Assembly: GCA_030038955.1 (NCBI GenBank)
Contig: JASHQV010000388.1
Location: 1 to 6,572 of the forward strand
Length of the DNA stretch: 6,572 nucleotides
Source: Solirubrobacteraceae bacterium
GTDB lineage: Bacteria > Actinomycetota > Thermoleophilia > Solirubrobacterales > Solirubrobacteraceae
Reading direction: 5' to 3'
Position 1 is the first letter of the stretch, and each line of letters opens with the position of its first letter. Positions 1 to 5,907 of the stretch are shown here, in pieces. The position numbers and the translations under genes were made by a program. The notes under the pieces are model-generated. The model was not told the DNA's origin. It searched no databases and saw nothing but the letters and a program-made list of their open reading frames with translations.

Positions 1-1631
1 CCGGCGATGTCGTCAACACGGCGTCGCGGATGCAGTCGGCGGCGCCAACGAACTCGATCCTCGTCGGAGAGAAGACGTATCGCGCAACTCGCGGCCTCGT
101 CGACTACAAGCAAGTCGATCCGCTCGTGGTCAAGGGCAAGCAGGAGCCGGTCCTGGCATGGCTCGCGATATCAGCCAATGCCAGCCCCGGGGAGCGCACG
201 GCGAGCAACATCCCGCTGCTCGGGCGCGTACAGGAGATGTCGGCGCTCAAAGGCGTCTTCGCCAACACCGTCGCCGACCGGCGACCACATCTCGTCACCG
301 TGTTCGGCGACGCCGGAATCGGCAAGTCCCGGCTCGTGGCCGAGTTCACCGGGCAGCTCCAGCAGGACCAGGCGAGGGTTCTCCATGGTCGCTCGCTGCC
401 GTACGGCGCCAGCACCCCCTATGGGCCATTCTCGCAGCACGTCAAGGGGTTCTCGAAGATCTTCGCGAGCGATGACGTCTCGTCCGCACAGCAGAAGCTG
501 CGTGCCGCGCTTGCCCCGCTCGTTCCCGCGGACGCACTCGAGGAGATCATCGCCCACCTCGAGCTGCTGACCGGGCTGAGCACCCGCGGGGAGGCTCCCG
601 ATCGCCAGGTCCTGTTCCGGGCAGCTCGGCGCTTCGTCGAGGCGCTCGCGTGTGACCGTCCCGCGGTGCTGGTTTTCGAAGACCTGCAATGGGCCGACAG
701 CGCGACCCTTGATCTGCTCGAGGTGCTCGCGACGCGAATTCGCGAGGTTCCGATGCTACTGCTCGCGCTGACCCGTCCCGAGCTTCTGCTGTCCCGTCCC
801 GCATGGGGAGGAGGGCTCCCCGCCTATACGGCGCTGTCGCTCGAGCCGCTGTCTCCCGAAGATGCGAACGAGCTGGCGGCCCAACTGCTGCGCCGGCGCG
901 TCGTGGACCAGCACGCCGCGCGCGTCGTCCAGACGGCAGAGGGCAACCCGCTGTTCATAGAGGAGCTCGCCGCCACCGCGCTCGAGCGTCCGGGTACGCA
1001 CGACCTGCCGACGACGATCAGGGAGCTCGTGTCCGCGCGGCTCGACGTACTTCCGCGCGAGGAGCGGACGGTGCTGTTCGACGCTGCGATTATCGGGAAG
1101 GTCTTCTGGCGCGGCGCACTCGAGCGCATGCGCGATGACAGCATCGCCGTCTCGGACGTACTCGACTCGCTCGAGGCGCGCGACCTGATCAGGCACGAGC
1201 CGCTGTCGTGGATCGAGCGCGACGAGCAGTTCGCCTTCAAGTACGCCCTGATCCGCGACGTCGCCTACGCGACGATACCGCGCGCACGACGCAAGGAACG
1301 GCACGCGATCGTGGCGGGCTTCCTCGAGCAGGCAACGGGCGGAGCGGGGGCGACCGCCACCGCCCTGGCACAACACTGGCGGGAGGCCGGCAACGACCAG
1401 CTCGCGCTCGACTACCTGCTGGTTGCCGCCGACCAAGCCGGGCGAGGCTGGGCCAAGGACGACGCCGCGGCGCTGTACGGCCAAGCAGCCGAGCTTTGTC
1501 GGGACGATCCGCAGCGCCACCGCGAGCTGGTGCGAAGGCAAGCGCTCGCGCTCGCCGCCGCCCAGCACATCCCTGACGCTCGCGCGATGGCCGCTCGCGT
1601 GGGAGCCAAGGCGCTGGACGTCACCGAATAG
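1..1631 (+). CDS. Cyclase-domain / AAA-STAND ATPase signalling protein (5' partial)
   Basis: The reading frame is already open at the left edge (first full codon at position 3), so this is the C-terminal 542 residues of a longer protein. It opens with the end of a class III nucleotide cyclase domain, GDVVNTASRMQSAAP, containing the Asn and Arg (N-x3-R spacing) that stabilise the transition state in this family; the cyclase module ends near nt 170. An ATPase module follows. It has a Walker A GDAGIGKS at nt 306-329, a Walker B VFEDLQWAD at about nt 672-698, a TRPE sensor-like stretch and EGNPLFIEELA near nt 939-971. After it come a winged-helix-like section ending in FKYALIRDVAY (the family usually has His where Tyr is) and Ala-rich helices that look like one or two TPR units. 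Many relatives continue with long TPR arrays; this one stops soon after. Likely a cytoplasmic sensor that makes cAMP/cGMP or uses the fold for regulation. Whether the cyclase is active cannot be judged because the metal-binding half lies outside the window. Confidence 0.9.
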   Translation, partial: GDVVNTASRMQSAAPTNSILVGEKTYRATRGLVDYKQVDPLVVKGKQEPVLAWLAISANASPGERTASNIPLLGRVQEMSALKGVFANTVADRRPHLVTVFGDAGIGKSRLVAEFTGQLQQDQARVLHGRSLPYGASTPYGPFSQHVKGFSKIFASDDVSSAQQKLRAALAPLVPADALEEIIAHLELLTGLSTRGEAPDRQVLFRAARRFVEALACDRPAVLVFEDLQWADSATLDLLEVLATRIREVPMLLLALTRPELLLSRPAWGGGLPAYTALSLEPLSPEDANELAAQLLRRRVVDQHAARVVQTAEGNPLFIEELAATALERPGTHDLPTTIRELVSARLDVLPREERTVLFDAAIIGKVFWRGALERMRDDSIAVSDVLDSLEARDLIRHEPLSWIERDEQFAFKYALIRDVAYATIPRARRKERHAIVAGFLEQATGGAGATATALAQHWREAGNDQLALDYLLVAADQAGRGWAKDDAAALYGQAAELCRDDPQRHRELVRRQALALAAAQHIPDARAMAARVGAKALDVTE

Positions 1632-1666
1632 CGGCGCTCGCCGACCGCCGGGCCGACATGAAGCTG

Positions 1667-1948
1667 TCAGGTCGGGAAATCGTCCGGGGTGACATCGCCG
1701 GCGATCTCCGCAATGCGCAGGACCTCGTGCATCCCGAGGTCACGGGCGTGCCGGCGGATCAGCTCCTCCTCTGGCGCCACGTACACGCAGAACGTAGTCA
1801 CCTTCCCGTCCTCTCCGATCGCAACGTGACTGTGCTCCCAGACGATGTCCGGATACCGCTCCTCGGCGATCTGCCGTGACCGTCGTCCGACGGCATCCAT
1901 CTGCTCCTGACCGACGGTGAACGCGCGCTCAACTAGATACCTGGGCAT
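1667..1948 (-). CDS. DUF4242 domain small protein (SCO4226-like)
   Basis: This 93-residue protein begins MPRYLVERAF and has the middle signature of DUF4242: an aromatic-His-Ser-His stretch (WEHSHVA, His39 and His41), then TTFCVYVAPEEELIRRHA with Cys54. It continues with a Gly-Met-His segment and an Ile/Val-rich last strand, consistent with a small ferredoxin-like alpha/beta fold. The family includes the nickel-binding SCO4226 of Streptomyces coelicolor; metal binding here is inferred from family membership and the His residues. It has no signal peptide or membrane segment, so it is probably cytoplasmic. The ATG start is supported by a strong Shine-Dalgarno sequence 4 nt upstream. It is convergent with the cyclase/ATPase gene, with 35 bp between the two stops. 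It reads in the same direction as the NUDIX gene, but 259 bp of repeats and inverted repeats separate them, so it is probably transcribed on its own. Physiological role unknown. Confidence 0.85.
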   Translation of the reverse strand: MPRYLVERAFTVGQEQMDAVGRRSRQIAEERYPDIVWEHSHVAIGEDGKVTTFCVYVAPEEELIRRHARDLGMHEVLRIAEIAGDVTPDDFPT

Positions 1949-1952
1949 CTAA

Positions 1953-1962
1953 TCCTCCTCCT
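1953..1962 (-). promoter_or_regulatory. Ribosome binding site of the DUF4242 gene
   Basis: On the minus strand this reads AGGAGGAGGA and ends 4 nt before the ATG at 1948. It is a near-perfect anti-Shine-Dalgarno match, stronger than any other start site in the window, which fixes the start and suggests efficient translation. I see no clear -10/-35 pair in the 40 nt upstream; a TATGCT at about 30 nt upstream of the ATG is a weak candidate. Confidence 0.7.
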
Positions 1963-1999
1963 GGCCCGCCGCAAGCATACCTCGCTCTATCGAGTTAGT

Positions 2000-2046
2000 G
2001 GGTGAGACATCGGGTGCCTGCCCGATTCACCCGCTGGCGCGGGTGA
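2000..2046 (-). promoter_or_regulatory. Overlapping, mutually exclusive inverted repeats upstream of the DUF4242 gene
   Basis: Three copies of one hexamer alternate in orientation: GGGTGA at 2000-2005, its complement TCACCC at 2027-2032, and GGGTGA again at 2041-2046. The middle copy can pair left (GGGTGA/TCACCC plus ATCGGG 2009-2014 with CCCGAT 2021-2026, a 3-nt bulge and a 6-nt loop). It can instead pair right (TCACCCGC 2027-2034 with GCGGGTGA 2039-2046, 8 perfect pairs and a 4-nt loop). The element lies 51-98 nt upstream of the DUF4242 start. It could be a leader with alternative folds or a multi-site operator; the sequence alone does not decide, and no known riboswitch is recognised. Confidence 0.4.
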
Positions 2047-2078
2047 GCGCTACCTCATAGTCGCTGTTCTCGGGGTGG

Positions 2079-2244
2079 CGCCCAGTCAGGCGAGGCCGGA
2101 TGCCGAGCGGGCGGCAAGCCAGCCGGACGACTCTGGCGCCGCCCACTCAGGCGAGGCCGGATGCCGAGCGGGCGGCAAGCCAGCCGGACGACTCTGGCGC
2201 CGCCCACTCAGGCGAGGCCGGATGCCGAGCGGGCGGCAAGCCAG
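2079..2244. repeat. 61-bp tandem repeat, 2.7 copies, duplicating the NUDIX gene 3' end
   Basis: Units lie at 2079-2139, 2140-2200 and 2201-2244 (partial, 44 bp). They are identical except for one G/C difference at 2085 versus 2146 and 2207. Each unit holds, on the minus strand, the last 12 codons of the NUDIX gene including its TGA (37 bp) followed by a 24-bp spacer. The rightmost copy is the real gene end, and the other two are non-coding downstream duplicates. Because 61 is not a multiple of 3, the array shifts frame and cannot be a coding repeat. The near-identity implies a recent or homogenised duplication. Confidence 0.9.
2110..2204 (-). terminator. Two tandem GC-rich hairpins just downstream of the NUDIX stop
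   Basis: Each repeat junction can fold into the same hairpin (2171-2204 and 2110-2143). GGCGGC and GCCAG on the left arm pair with CTGGC and GCCGCC on the right arm, giving 11 pairs with a 2-nt AA bulge and a 10-nt loop. The first begins 4 nt after the NUDIX stop codon. Neither is followed by a U tract, so they are not canonical intrinsic terminators. U-less hairpins at operon ends are common in high-GC actinobacteria, and a role in termination or 3'-end protection is inference. Confidence 0.4.
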
Positions 2245-2765
2245 AGCAACGCGATCAGCGACTTGCTGTCGTCGCACTCGACGAGTGCGCCGTCCAGCTC
2301 GCTCAGCGGCCAGGGGACGACCTCGACGCGCTCGCCCGGCTCGGTCTTGGCTCCATCGGTCGCATCGCTGATGCCGGTGGCGAGGTACAGCCACACGCGC
2401 TCGTCGCTGAAGCCGGGGCTCGTGAAGAAGCAGAACAGCTCTCGCCAGGCGGCTGCCTGCTTGCCGATCTCCTCGCTGAGCTCGCGCCTGGCCGCCTCCA
2501 GCGGGCTCTCGCCGGCGATGTCGAGCTTGCCGGCCGGCACCTCCAGCGAGGCGCGCAGGCCCGCCGACTCGCGCGGCTGGCGCGTCAGCCAAACGTGTCG
2601 CTCGTCGACCGCGACGATCCCGACGGCGCCGGGGTGCCAGACCTTGTCGCGGGCGACCTCCTCCCCGTCGGCGTAGCGGAACCGCTCGATCCCGGCGCGG
2701 ACGATGCGGCCCTCCCAGGCGACCTCCTCGCCGATCGGCTCGAACTCCTGGAGGCCGGAGGTCAC
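2208..2765 (-). CDS. NUDIX hydrolase, ADP-ribose pyrophosphatase-like
   Basis: The protein has 185 residues from the chosen start. The NUDIX box is GKLDIAGESPLEAARRELSE followed by EIGK. REL-x-EE supplies the Mg2+-binding glutamates (Glu95, Glu98 and Glu99), and the box carries a one-residue insertion after the first Gly that is familiar in actinobacterial ADP-ribose pyrophosphatases such as Rv1700. A preceding WLTRQPRESAG and LEVPAG, and a following FFTSPGFSDE, are also typical of the ADPRase branch. Expected reaction: ADP-ribose to AMP and ribose 5-phosphate; exact substrate inferred. I chose GTG at 2765 because GGAGG lies 4 nt before it. An upstream GTG at 2801 would add 12 residues and overlap the peptidase gene by 14 bp, but lacks a clear ribosome binding site. 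It is the last gene of the pyrG–peptidase–NUDIX block. Its final codons lie inside the 61-bp repeat array. Confidence 0.88.
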   Translation of the reverse strand: MTSGLQEFEPIGEEVAWEGRIVRAGIERFRYADGEEVARDKVWHPGAVGIVAVDERHVWLTRQPRESAGLRASLEVPAGKLDIAGESPLEAARRELSEEIGKQAAAWRELFCFFTSPGFSDERVWLYLATGISDATDGAKTEPGERVEVVPWPLSELDGALVECDDSKSLIALLWLAARSASGLA

Positions 2766-2769
2766 GCAC

Positions 2770-2774
2770 CCTCC
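2770..2774 (-). promoter_or_regulatory. Ribosome binding site deciding the NUDIX start
   Basis: GGAGG on the minus strand, 4 nt upstream of the GTG at 2765 and inside the 22-bp gap after the peptidase stop. It favours the shorter 185-residue protein over the 197-residue version starting at 2801. Confidence 0.5.
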
Positions 2775-2787
2775 CGATGGCGGGCGG

Positions 2788-3942
2788 TCACCCGCGCTCA
2801 CGCGGCCGCTCAGCCGCGACCTGGTCGAGCAGCGCCAGCACCAGCTCGAGTCCCCCCTCGAGCGCCTCGACGCTGACCCGCTCGGTCGGCTCGTGCGCCG
2901 CCTCGGTCCCGTTCGGCAGGTTGATGCAGGGGAAGCCCGCGGCGACGAACGCGTTCGCGTCCGAACCCCCGCCGGAGCTGATCAGCTCCGGCTCGTAGCC
3001 GATCTCCGTCAGCGCCCGTCTGGCTACCTCGACGAGCTGATCATCGGGCCGCACGCGGTAGCCGGTGAACAGCTTCTCGGCGGTCACGCTGAGATCGCAG
3101 GCGGCCGCATCGACGCCGTCTTGGAGGTGGTCGATCACGGTTGTCACGACCTCGTCCGCCCGCGCGGCATCGATCGCGCGCACCTCGATCGCGGTGCGGC
3201 AGTGCTCGGCGACGACGTTGGTGGCGGTGCCGCCGTGGATCGTGCCGACGTTCACGGTCGTGCCGGCATCGAGCCGTCCGTGGGGCTGCTTGGCGATCGC
3301 GCGGGCAGCCGCGACGATCGCGCTGGCGCCGGCCTCGGGGCAGATCCCGGCGTGGGCGGCGCGGCCGTGGATATCGGCCACGAGCAGCATGTGCGTGGGC
3401 GCCGCGACGACGATCTGACCGAGCGGCGTGGCGTGGTCGAACATGTACCCGAACCAGCTCGTCAGCCTGGAGGCGTCGAACGCCTTAGCCCCGTTGAGGC
3501 CGGTCTCCTCGGCGATCGTGAACACCAGCTCGACGCCGACCTCCGGGGGCTGCGCCGCCGCGGTCAGCCGTCGCGCGGCCTCGACCAGCGCCGCGATCGC
3601 GGACTTGTTGTCGGCCCCGAGGATCCCTTCGTTCGCGTTCTCCCAGCCGCCGTTCCGGAGGACCGGCTCCACCGGCGCGGTCAGCGGCACCGTGTCCATG
3701 TGCGCGCACAGCATCAGCGAGCGGTCGTCGCGCCCCGGGATCCGCGCGTACACGTTGCCGGCGTCGGAGCCGACCGTCGATCCGGCTTCGTCCTCCTCGA
3801 CGTCGAGGCCCATGTCACGCAGCTCCGCGGTCAACCAGTCGGCCACGGGCCGCTCGTGGCCGGTGGGACTCTCGAGGCGGCAGAGCGCCTCGAAGGTACT
3901 GTGCAGGCGGCGGCGCTCGGGCTCGGCGAGGACGGGTCTCAC
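2788..3942 (-). CDS. M20 family zinc peptidase (PepT-like)
   Basis: This 384-residue cytoplasmic metallopeptidase has all M20 landmarks in order. CAHMDTVP gives metal ligand His81 and Asp83. GADNKSA gives bridging Asp111. AEETG gives catalytic Glu145 and metal ligand Glu146. FDH gives Asp169. GRAAHAG gives His197, in the dimerisation/lid domain. GGGSDAN follows, and AHEPTE gives the last metal ligand, His350. The length and GADNKS / GGGSDAN motifs fit the peptidase T-like branch rather than ArgE/DapE; the peptide substrate is not predictable. The GTG start at 3942 overlaps the pyrG stop as GTGA (4 bp), the usual geometry of translational coupling; the local Shine-Dalgarno (GAGG, 2 nt away) is poor, consistent with reinitiation by ribosomes finishing pyrG. 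In mycobacteria the NUDIX gene directly follows pyrG, so this gene looks like a lineage-specific insertion into a conserved pair. Confidence 0.92.
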   Translation of the reverse strand: MRPVLAEPERRRLHSTFEALCRLESPTGHERPVADWLTAELRDMGLDVEEDEAGSTVGSDAGNVYARIPGRDDRSLMLCAHMDTVPLTAPVEPVLRNGGWENANEGILGADNKSAIAALVEAARRLTAAAQPPEVGVELVFTIAEETGLNGAKAFDASRLTSWFGYMFDHATPLGQIVVAAPTHMLLVADIHGRAAHAGICPEAGASAIVAAARAIAKQPHGRLDAGTTVNVGTIHGGTATNVVAEHCRTAIEVRAIDAARADEVVTTVIDHLQDGVDAAACDLSVTAEKLFTGYRVRPDDQLVEVARRALTEIGYEPELISSGGGSDANAFVAAGFPCINLPNGTEAAHEPTERVSVEALEGGLELVLALLDQVAAERPRERG

Positions 3943-5759
3943 GACCTCGATCGCGGTGGCGCGGGTCGTGCGGCGGATGACGCCGACTCAGCCGCGGGCG
4001 CCGCCCGCTCACCGGTGGATTGCGCCCGCGGCTCACCCGTCGGCGGCGCATCCGATGCGCCCGTGGACGTTACCCGGGGCTCACCGGTGGACGGCATGTC
4101 CGACTTGCTCGGGGACGCGGTGGACGCCGCCGCGCGCTGCCGCGAGCGATCGCGCGCGGCGCCGACGAACCCCAGGAACAGCGGCGCCGGGCGGTCTGGG
4201 CGGGACTTGAACTCCGGGTGGTACTGAGAGGCGATGTAGAACGGATGCACCGAGCTCGGCAGCTCGGTGATCTCGACGAGGCGCTCGTCCGGCGAGGTCC
4301 CGGAGAACACCAGGCCGGCCGCTTCCAGGCGCCGGCGCAGGTGGTTGTTGACCTCGTAGCGGTGCCGGTGGCGCTCGTACACGACCGGCTCGCCGTACAC
4401 CTCGCGCGCGTGGGTGCCATCGTGGAGCTTGACGGGGTCGGCGCCGAGCCGCATCGTTCCGCCCATATCGGCGATCTCCTTCTGCTCGGGCAGCAGGTCG
4501 ATCACCGGGAACGGCGTCTCCGGGTCCATCTCGGTGGAGTTGGCGCCCGCCATCTCGGCCGCGTGGCGCGCGAACTCGCTGACCGCCACGTGCATCCCCA
4601 GGCAGATGCCGAGGTAGGGGATCTGCTGCTCACGCGCGATCTCGGCAGCGGCGATCTTGCCCTCGAAGCCGCGCCCGCCGAAGCCGCCGGGGATCAGGAT
4701 TCCGTCGGCGGCGCGCAGCCGCGCCTCCACCTCGTGCTCGCCGACCGACTCCGAGTCGACCCAATCGATGTTGACGCGGCAGCCGTGCTCGACGCCACCG
4801 TGGCGCAGCGCCTCGACCACCGACAGGTACGCGTCCTCGAGCTGAACGTACTTTCCGACGAGCGCGATCGTGACCGCGTCTCGCGCCTGCTTGCCACGAT
4901 CGATGATCGCGCGCCAGCCCGCCAGCTCCGGCTCGGGCGCCGACAGCCCGAAGTGCTCGGACAGGATGTAGTCGTCGACGCCCTGCTCGTGGAAGGCGAG
5001 CGGCACGCCATAGATGTCGTCGACGTCCGTGGCGGACACGACCGCCTCGATCGGGAGGCTCGCGAACAGCGCGATCTTGCGGCGGATGTCGGCGGACAGC
5101 AGCTGCTCGGCGCGGCACATGACCATGTCCGGCGCGATCCCGATGCGCCGCAGCTCGTTGACCGAGTGCTGCGTCGGCTTCGTCTTCAGCTCGCCGGCGT
5201 GGCCGACGTAGGGCACCAGCGTGAGGTGGATGAACATGCACCGGCGGCGGCCGACGTCGACCGGGAACTGGCGGATCGCCTCGAGGAACGGCAGCGACTC
5301 GATGTCGCCGACGGTGCCGCCGATCTCGGTGATCACGAAGTCGGCGTCGCTGGAGTCGGCCATCAGCCGGATTCGCTGCTTGATCTCGTCGGTGATGTGG
5401 GGAACGACCTGGACGGTCGCGCCGAGGTAGTCGCCGCGACGCTCACGGCGGATCACGGCGTTGTAGATGCCGCCCGCGGTCACGTTCGAGGCCCGCGAGG
5501 TGTTGGCGTCGGTGAAGCGCTCATAGTGACCGAGGTCGAGGTCGGTCTCGGCGCCGTCCTCGGTGACGAACACCTCGCCATGCTGGTAGGGCGACATCGT
5601 GCCCGGATCGACGTTGATGTACGGGTCGAACTTCTGGATCTGCACGTCGAGCCCGCGGGCGCGCAGCAGCCGCCCGATCGAGGCTGCGGCGATCCCCTTG
5701 CCCAGCGCCGAGACGACCCCGCCGGTGATGAAGATGAACCTGGTATCGCCTTGGGTCAT
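3939..5759 (-). CDS. pyrG: CTP synthase
   Basis: CTP synthase makes CTP from UTP, ATP and glutamine-derived ammonia. The N-terminal synthetase domain shows FITGGVVSALGKGIAAAS (residues 10-27, ATP loop), the Mg2+-binding DLDLGHYERF region (73-82), GGTVGDIES (147-155) and the UTP-binding LKTKPTQHS (191-199). The class I glutaminase domain has the oxyanion loop PGGFGGRGFEGK (357-368), nucleophile Cys386 in YLGICLGMH, and His514/Glu516 in SQYHPEF. All three triad residues are present. Two oddities: residue 390 is His where this loop nearly always has Gln, and the protein is 606 residues against roughly 535-550 usually. The extra C-terminal tail (from about 540) is Ala/Ser/Pro/Arg-rich and contains octapeptide repeats. 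The ATG start has AAGGA 8 nt upstream and begins the canonical MTxxxTxFIFITGG. First gene of the pyrG–peptidase–NUDIX block. Confidence 0.98.
   Translation of the reverse strand: MTQGDTRFIFITGGVVSALGKGIAAASIGRLLRARGLDVQIQKFDPYINVDPGTMSPYQHGEVFVTEDGAETDLDLGHYERFTDANTSRASNVTAGGIYNAVIRRERRGDYLGATVQVVPHITDEIKQRIRLMADSSDADFVITEIGGTVGDIESLPFLEAIRQFPVDVGRRRCMFIHLTLVPYVGHAGELKTKPTQHSVNELRRIGIAPDMVMCRAEQLLSADIRRKIALFASLPIEAVVSATDVDDIYGVPLAFHEQGVDDYILSEHFGLSAPEPELAGWRAIIDRGKQARDAVTIALVGKYVQLEDAYLSVVEALRHGGVEHGCRVNIDWVDSESVGEHEVEARLRAADGILIPGGFGGRGFEGKIAAAEIAREQQIPYLGICLGMHVAVSEFARHAAEMAGANSTEMDPETPFPVIDLLPEQKEIADMGGTMRLGADPVKLHDGTHAREVYGEPVVYERHRHRYEVNNHLRRRLEAAGLVFSGTSPDERLVEITELPSSVHPFYIASQYHPEFKSRPDRPAPLFLGFVGAARDRSRQRAAASTASPSKSDMPSTGEPRVTSTGASDAPPTGEPRAQSTGERAAPAAESASSAARPAPPRSRS
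3996..4115 (-). repeat. 24-bp / 8-residue degenerate tandem repeat in the pyrG 3' end
   Basis: Residues 557-588 of CTP synthase are four tandem octapeptides: STGEPRVT, STGASDAP, PTGEPRAQ, STGERAAP. SPSKSDMP (549-556) looks like a more decayed fifth copy, sharing S, SD and P positions with the second. In DNA the repeat shows as the motif GCTCACCSGTSG on the plus strand at 4007, 4031 and 4079 (spacings 24 and 48 bp). The tail is hydrophilic, low in bulky residues and almost certainly disordered, lying beyond the conserved glutaminase fold. Confidence 0.75.
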
Positions 5760-5767
5760 AGACAGCG

Positions 5768-5772
5768 TCCTT
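5768..5772 (-). promoter_or_regulatory. Ribosome binding site of pyrG
   Basis: AAGGA on the minus strand with an 8-nt spacer to the ATG at 5759, a normal position that supports this start. A possible -10 hexamer TAAACT (minus strand, 5782-5787) sits about 23 nt upstream of the ATG, but there is no good -35 match 17 nt before it, so the promoter itself is only a weak candidate. Confidence 0.55.
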
Positions 5773-5806
5773 GTCTAGACGAGTTTACGCTGGCATTCGA
5801 AGGTAG

Positions 5807-5818
5807 CCGCAGCTGCGG
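5807..5818. promoter_or_regulatory. 12-bp palindrome upstream of pyrG
   Basis: CCGCAGCTGCGG is a perfect 12-bp palindrome 48-59 bp upstream of the pyrG ATG, close to where a -35 region would lie if the weak TAAACT is the -10. This is the size and place of a dimeric repressor or activator site, but 12-bp GC palindromes arise often in such DNA and no known operator is recognised. Confidence 0.25.
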
Positions 5819-5832
5819 ACGGCAACCCGAGC

Positions 5833-5879
5833 GTGAAATCGCATTCATTGAGCCAGGAGAGCAATGAATGCGATTTCAC
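5833..5879. repeat. Perfect 18-bp inverted repeat, AT-rich, upstream of pyrG
   Basis: GTGAAATCGCATTCATTG (5833-5850) is exactly reverse-complementary to 5862-5879, with an 11-nt purine-rich loop (AGCCAGGAGAG). The arms are 39% GC, in striking contrast to the surrounding DNA. Neither side carries a T tract, so it is not a classical terminator. It lies 73 bp upstream of the pyrG start and 28 bp from the GC-rich hairpin that follows recN. Candidate roles are an RNA leader or 3'-UTR hairpin, a large protein-binding site, or a remnant of a small mobile palindromic element. It can fold on either strand. Confidence 0.85.
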
Positions 5880-5907
5880 CGGATGCGCCGGGCCTGAGGC
5901 ATGGCGC

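Noticed and set aside
756..1568. 270-codon open frame on the minus strand opposite the ATPase module
   Set aside because: Antisense shadow of the plus-strand gene with Walker A/B motifs; the translation has no recognisable domain.
1632..1671. Terminator between the convergent cyclase/ATPase and DUF4242 genes
   Set aside because: Only a weak stem (GACA/TGTC around TGAAGC with a bulged extension) is visible and there is no U tract; too weak to annotate.
2079..2244. Possible CRISPR array or protein repeat
   Set aside because: Units abut directly with identical sequence throughout and no variable spacers; the 61-bp period shifts frame; the sequence is explained as a duplicated gene end.
2075..2371. 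Short plus-strand open frames running through the tandem repeat
   Set aside because: They arise from the stop-poor repeat on the non-coding strand and run into the antisense of the NUDIX gene; no ribosome binding site or domain.
2704..4227. 507-codon open frame on the plus strand opposite the M20 peptidase
   Set aside because: Same shadow effect; the opposite strand has all M20 catalytic motifs and the plus-strand translation resembles no family.
5773..5780. GTCTAGAC palindrome near the pyrG ribosome binding site
   Set aside because: Only 8 bp; expected often by chance, and no matching known operator.
4020..5867. 615-codon open frame on the plus strand opposite pyrG
   Set aside because: It is an antisense shadow of a GC-rich coding gene; its translation is Arg/Asp/Val/Leu-biased low-complexity sequence with no recognisable domain, while the minus strand encodes an intact CTP synthase.
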